The translations under genes and the position numbers were made by a program. A DNA stretch of 64,000 nucleotides from CAVQCA01 sp963763115. Lineage in GTDB: Bacteria > Pseudomonadota > Gammaproteobacteria > UBA9214. Below are positions 61,282 to 64,000 of this stretch, piece after piece (position 1 is the stretch's first letter; each line of letters begins with the position of its first letter). The notes beneath the pieces are model-generated. The model searched no databases, had not been told where the DNA came from, and saw nothing but the letters and a program-made list of their open reading frames with translations. The DNA lies in NCBI GenBank assembly GCA_963763115.1, contig CAVXNM010000041.1:173548-237547 (forward strand), given 5' to 3'.

Positions 61282-61897
61282 TCAGACGGGTTGTGTCGTA
61301 CTACGGCGACGGGAAACACCGACCAGTCCCAGCAGGCCGGTACCGAACAGCCAGACGGCGGGCGGTAGCGGCACGGCACTGACTGTTAATCGAATGCACC
61401 TGAGGTCAACGGTTGAGGGTCGAGTGCTTGGAAGCTTCTGCATCAACCCATGGGGATGAAACCGTAAGTCCGATCGGAGTTGGGTTGAGGCGTCGTCAGA
61501 CTGTCCGCCGAGAATTGAAGCGAGGCAAGTGTCACACTACCAACTGACCCCCCCAGTCGGGGAAAAATCGAATAGGTTTGGTCCGATCTGCAACTGGCCG
61601 GGACCTAACAACGATATGTCGCTGGCCACTGTAGTCGTGAAGCCGGCGGCTATCACATCCGCAAGGATAGCAGCAGGCGACGTTAATAACGTCAGAAAAC
61701 TTGTTTCCCAGCTTAGGGTTAGCGCGCCACCTTTCGTAGCAACGTCAAAGGAAGCATCGAGTGTTAGATCAATTGGATCTCCCAAGGCGACCGATCAGGT
61801 CGGACGGATTAAGCGATATTGTCGTCGCCGCATTTGTGAAACTCGTTGTGACTAATGCAATAAAACCAAACAACACCGAAATGATTTTCGTGTTCAT
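61282..61897 (-). pseudogene. second broken VPLPA-CTERM protein gene
   Basis: It starts MNTKIISVLFGFIALVTTSF (signal peptide ending NAA) and continues as TISLNPSDLIGRLG. One shift later come DPIDLTLDASFDVATKGGAL and LLGPGQLQIGPNLFDFSPTG. After a G/C homopolymer near 61545 the reading continues SVGSVTLASLQFSADSL in another frame. The end is AVPLPPAVWLFGTG, LLGLVGVSRRR and a stop at 61282. At least three frameshifts are present. The body resembles cohesin-like/PEP-CTERM beta proteins (a weak impression). Confidence 0.65.
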
Positions 61898-62600
61898 TTT
61901 TTATGTCTCCGTAAATTAAACAGACAAACAGTGCACTTTTTTGCATCTTGCTACTGCAAATCTAATTGCTTGTTGTCTTCACGTTTTCTTAACGCAAATT
62001 GTGTGCCATCTAAAATTTTATAGATTAAACATAGCGTTACAAATCTCATGACACATTCGACAGGAAGAGCGTTAGCAAATCTGTAACTTATCTCGACATA
62101 TCCCATGCAATATCAAGACATGCAGAAGCGGCTGCTTCGTAAATATTTATCTATAATACATAGGGTTATGGATGAGCAGGTCGGGTGGTATCGGCTGGAA
62201 TCAGGAAGGTAACGAATAGCGACAGATAATTGGCACAGTATCCTGTTCCATCTGATCGTATAGTTTGGCAGACCGTTAGGACTAACCAACTACCCATACG
62301 CCTATACATCCGATATGGAAAATTGCGTTGAAGCTGCCGTCGATGCCACGTGCACTGCCGCGTCAGGCGGTTGAAGGGCTTTCCACACCTGAACCTGACT
62401 TCTCACCTTTTGGGTGTCGCGCCCATCCGGTAATGCCTGCCTATCCGGAATGGGCCGGGCACAGGATGCGGCGAGTTCCACCCCCCGCGTGTCTGCCCGC
62501 CGACCGGTAATTGAGCGAAACCTCTGGGAAGGACCACGCTCTCATTCGTTCTTCGCAGCGGCAATTCCTGCCGTCCCGATTGCTCCCGCTCCGCCGGGGG
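61898..62600. other. AT-rich non-coding stretch
   Basis: About 700 bases with no supported gene. 61900-62320 is much more AT-rich than anywhere else in the window, which suggests foreign or decayed DNA. Confidence 0.4.
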
Positions 62601-62840
62601 CGCCGAGGGAAAGACGCCGGCGTGGCAGGGAAAGTCTGAACTCCGGTAGCGGGACCAGTCGATGCCGGCCGGGTCGACGGCATGGCCCTGGTGGTCGATC
62701 ACCCGCATGTTCTTGTCCTGCAGATATCGCCGATTCCGCCTGACGGCGGGCAGCACGTCCTCCGTGAGTATGGTGGGCGGCATCGTCCAGGTCGGGTTGA
62801 CCTCGAAATAGATAATGCGGGATTTGAAGGCGGGCGTCAT
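62600..62840 (-). pseudogene. fragment of an L,D-transpeptidase (YcbB/YkuD type) gene
   Basis: The segment TPAFKSRIIYFEVNPTWTMP, then PTILTEDVLPAVRRNRRYLQ, DKNMRVIDHQGHAVDPAGID and WSRYRSSDFP, matches the middle of the catalytic region of YcbB-type murein L,D-transpeptidases. The N-terminal part is absent (a stop lies just upstream), and after SSDFP the expected sequence with the active-site Cys is not found in any frame. The gene is truncated at both ends. Confidence 0.65.
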
Positions 62841-62942
62841 GCCCGGTCAGCGGCGGACCCGTTGCAACGCTGCAAGCGGTCGCCGGCGTCGCTGCTACAA
62901 TGAGTGAAATGTGGCGCCAGGCGAACGGTTTTCAGGAGCGGC

Positions 62943-63665
62943 ATGATTATTCTATTCACTGATTTCGGGCTGGAAGGGCCGTACACGGGGCAGGTGCAGG
63001 CCGTGTTGCAACAGCAGGCTCCGGGTGTTCCGGTGATCAGCCTGTTCGCCGATCTGCCTCCTTTCGACATCCAGGCGGCGGCCTATCTGCTGCCGGCGTA
63101 TGCGGCCGGTTTTCCGCCGGGCAGCGTATTTATCTGCGTGGTGGATCCGGGGGTGGGCGGCGAGCGGCCAGCGGGTCTGGTCAGGGCCGACGGGCGCTGG
63201 TATGTGGGGCCGGATGAAGGTCTGTTCGCGATCCTGGCACGACGGGCGCGACACGTGGAATGCCGGGAATTGCCGACCCCGGCGATGGCTTCCCCCAGTT
63301 TCCACGCACGCGATGTGTTCGCCCCGCTGGCGGCGCGCCTGGCGCGCGACGGGTCCTTCGGCGCCGGTCCGGTGGTGACCGCTGCCTGCGCCCGGCCGGA
63401 ATGGCCGGATGAACTGCAACGGGTGGTCTATATCGACCGCTACGGGAATGCCATCACGGGAACGCGCGCCGGGGCGACGACCGGCACGGCCACGTTGAAC
63501 ATCAATGGCCATGCTTTATCCGGAGCCCGGACGTTCACGGACATGCCGTCCGGCACGGCCTTCTGGTACGCGAATTCCAGTGGACTGGTGGAGATCGCCG
63601 TCAACCGCGGCCGGGCGGACCGTCAGCTCGATATCGCGGTGGGCACGCCGTTCGAATTGTCCTGA
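62943..63665 (+). CDS. SAM hydroxide adenosyltransferase (DUF62/SAM hydrolase family)
   Basis: 240 residues starting MIILFTDFGLEGPYTGQVQA after a CAGGAG site. The N-terminal TDFG with Asp7 and the FICVVDPGVGGER motif are the conserved adenosine-site motifs. The C-terminal domain has VVYIDRYGNAITG and WYANSSGLVEIAVNRGRAD. Members hydrolyse S-adenosylmethionine to adenosine and methionine. It stands alone beside the transpeptidase fragment. Confidence 0.9.
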   Translation: MIILFTDFGLEGPYTGQVQAVLQQQAPGVPVISLFADLPPFDIQAAAYLLPAYAAGFPPGSVFICVVDPGVGGERPAGLVRADGRWYVGPDEGLFAILARRARHVECRELPTPAMASPSFHARDVFAPLAARLARDGSFGAGPVVTAACARPEWPDELQRVVYIDRYGNAITGTRAGATTGTATLNINGHALSGARTFTDMPSGTAFWYANSSGLVEIAVNRGRADRQLDIAVGTPFELS

Positions 63666-63717
63666 ATCCGCCGCTGATCCGAATGGCGATTACACAGTCC
63701 ATCCATAAAGAATTGAA

Positions 63718-63994
63718 TTCAACGCAAAGACGCAAAGACGCAAAGACGCAAAGAACTCAAAGGAATTTAAATAAATATCTGAACAATTCATCCATGCGAA
63801 AGCGGGGATCCAATGCCCCGCTGTTCTTGTATAGACGTGATTGTCTGCTTAGCTCACCCTTCGGGTCGCCCTCCAGGCGTTCTACACGCTTAGCGCTTTT
63901 GTCCCGCTTTCGCGTGAATGACAGGTTTGATCAGGTCTTCCTTGGTTGTTTTTATTGATATGTTTCTTTGCGTTCTTTGCGCCTTTGCGTTGAA
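63718..63994. repeat. MITE-like palindromic element with CGCAAAGA arms
   Basis: The left arm TTCAACGCAAAGACGCAAAG extends as CGCAAAGA units to about 63755. The right arm at 63964-63994 is its reverse complement (TTCTTTGCG to GCGTTGAA). Inside, GCGAAAGCGGGG and CCCGCTTTCGC form a second nested inverted pair, so the 277-base element folds on itself. No transposase is encoded. Confidence 0.7.
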
Positions 63995-64000
63995 CAGGGT

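Noticed and set aside
63718..63755. Short CGCAAAGA tandem units considered as a CRISPR or iteron array
   Set aside because: The units are contiguous, and the segment is one arm of a larger inverted-repeat element.

Overview
The window is high-GC DNA from a gammaproteobacterium, probably of the Chromatiales/Pseudomonadales kind. The evidence is the contiguous order tRNA-Tyr/Gly/Thr, tuf, tRNA-Trp, secE, nusG, rplKAJL, rpoBC, rpsLG, fusA, tuf, then the S10, spc and alpha ribosomal operons up to rplQ. The species cannot be named from the sequence. VPLPA/PEP-CTERM sorting tails and intergenic palindromes point to an environmental, exopolysaccharide-producing bacterium.

Layout. (1) 1-9992: a mosaic of single genes: alpha/beta hydrolase, SixA-like phosphatase, an ATGA-coupled secreted pair (unknown protein plus TlpA-like thioredoxin), a VPLPA-CTERM DUF1566 protein, an MDR oxidoreductase, an MBL-fold hydrolase, lipoproteins, a rhomboid protease and a YbaK-like deacylase. 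It also holds remnants of a DUF1028 gene and of an Avd-like four-helix-bundle gene. (2) 10226-42614: the core transcription/translation block, with 36 intact protein genes, one frameshifted tuf copy and four tRNAs, ending in a clear intrinsic terminator. (3) 42737-57324: an orphan NarL/LuxR-type response regulator on the minus strand, a 1-kb gap, then a seven-gene plus-strand cluster for an extracellular redox system. It encodes a di-haem peroxidase/MauG-like protein, two related secreted proteins of unknown function, a large multicopper oxidase, a SCO-cytochrome c fusion, a VPLPA-CTERM protein and a lipoprotein. Three of the secreted proteins end in thrombospondin type 3 (TSP3) calcium repeats plus dockerin-like EF-hand tails. 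(4) 57516-62840: a minus-strand zone of decay with a frameshifted TIGR03790-type gene, two broken VPLPA-CTERM genes and an L,D-transpeptidase fragment. (5) 62943-64000: a SAM hydrolase family gene and a MITE-like palindromic element.

Functional reading. The cluster at 44425-57324 is the most interesting region. Two redox enzymes (di-haem cytochrome and multicopper oxidase) are predicted to be exported, a SCO-type copper chaperone fused to a cytochrome c could load copper and carry electrons, and shared Ca-binding tails may place the components together outside the cell. Oxidation of a metal (for example Mn(II)) or another extracellular substrate is a hypothesis. No substrate can be read from the sequence.

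Frameshifts are frequent in the accessory zones. In the 32-kb core block the only one found is in one of the two tuf copies. This argues for genuine decay of dispensable sequence rather than uniformly poor sequence, but read-level checking is needed.
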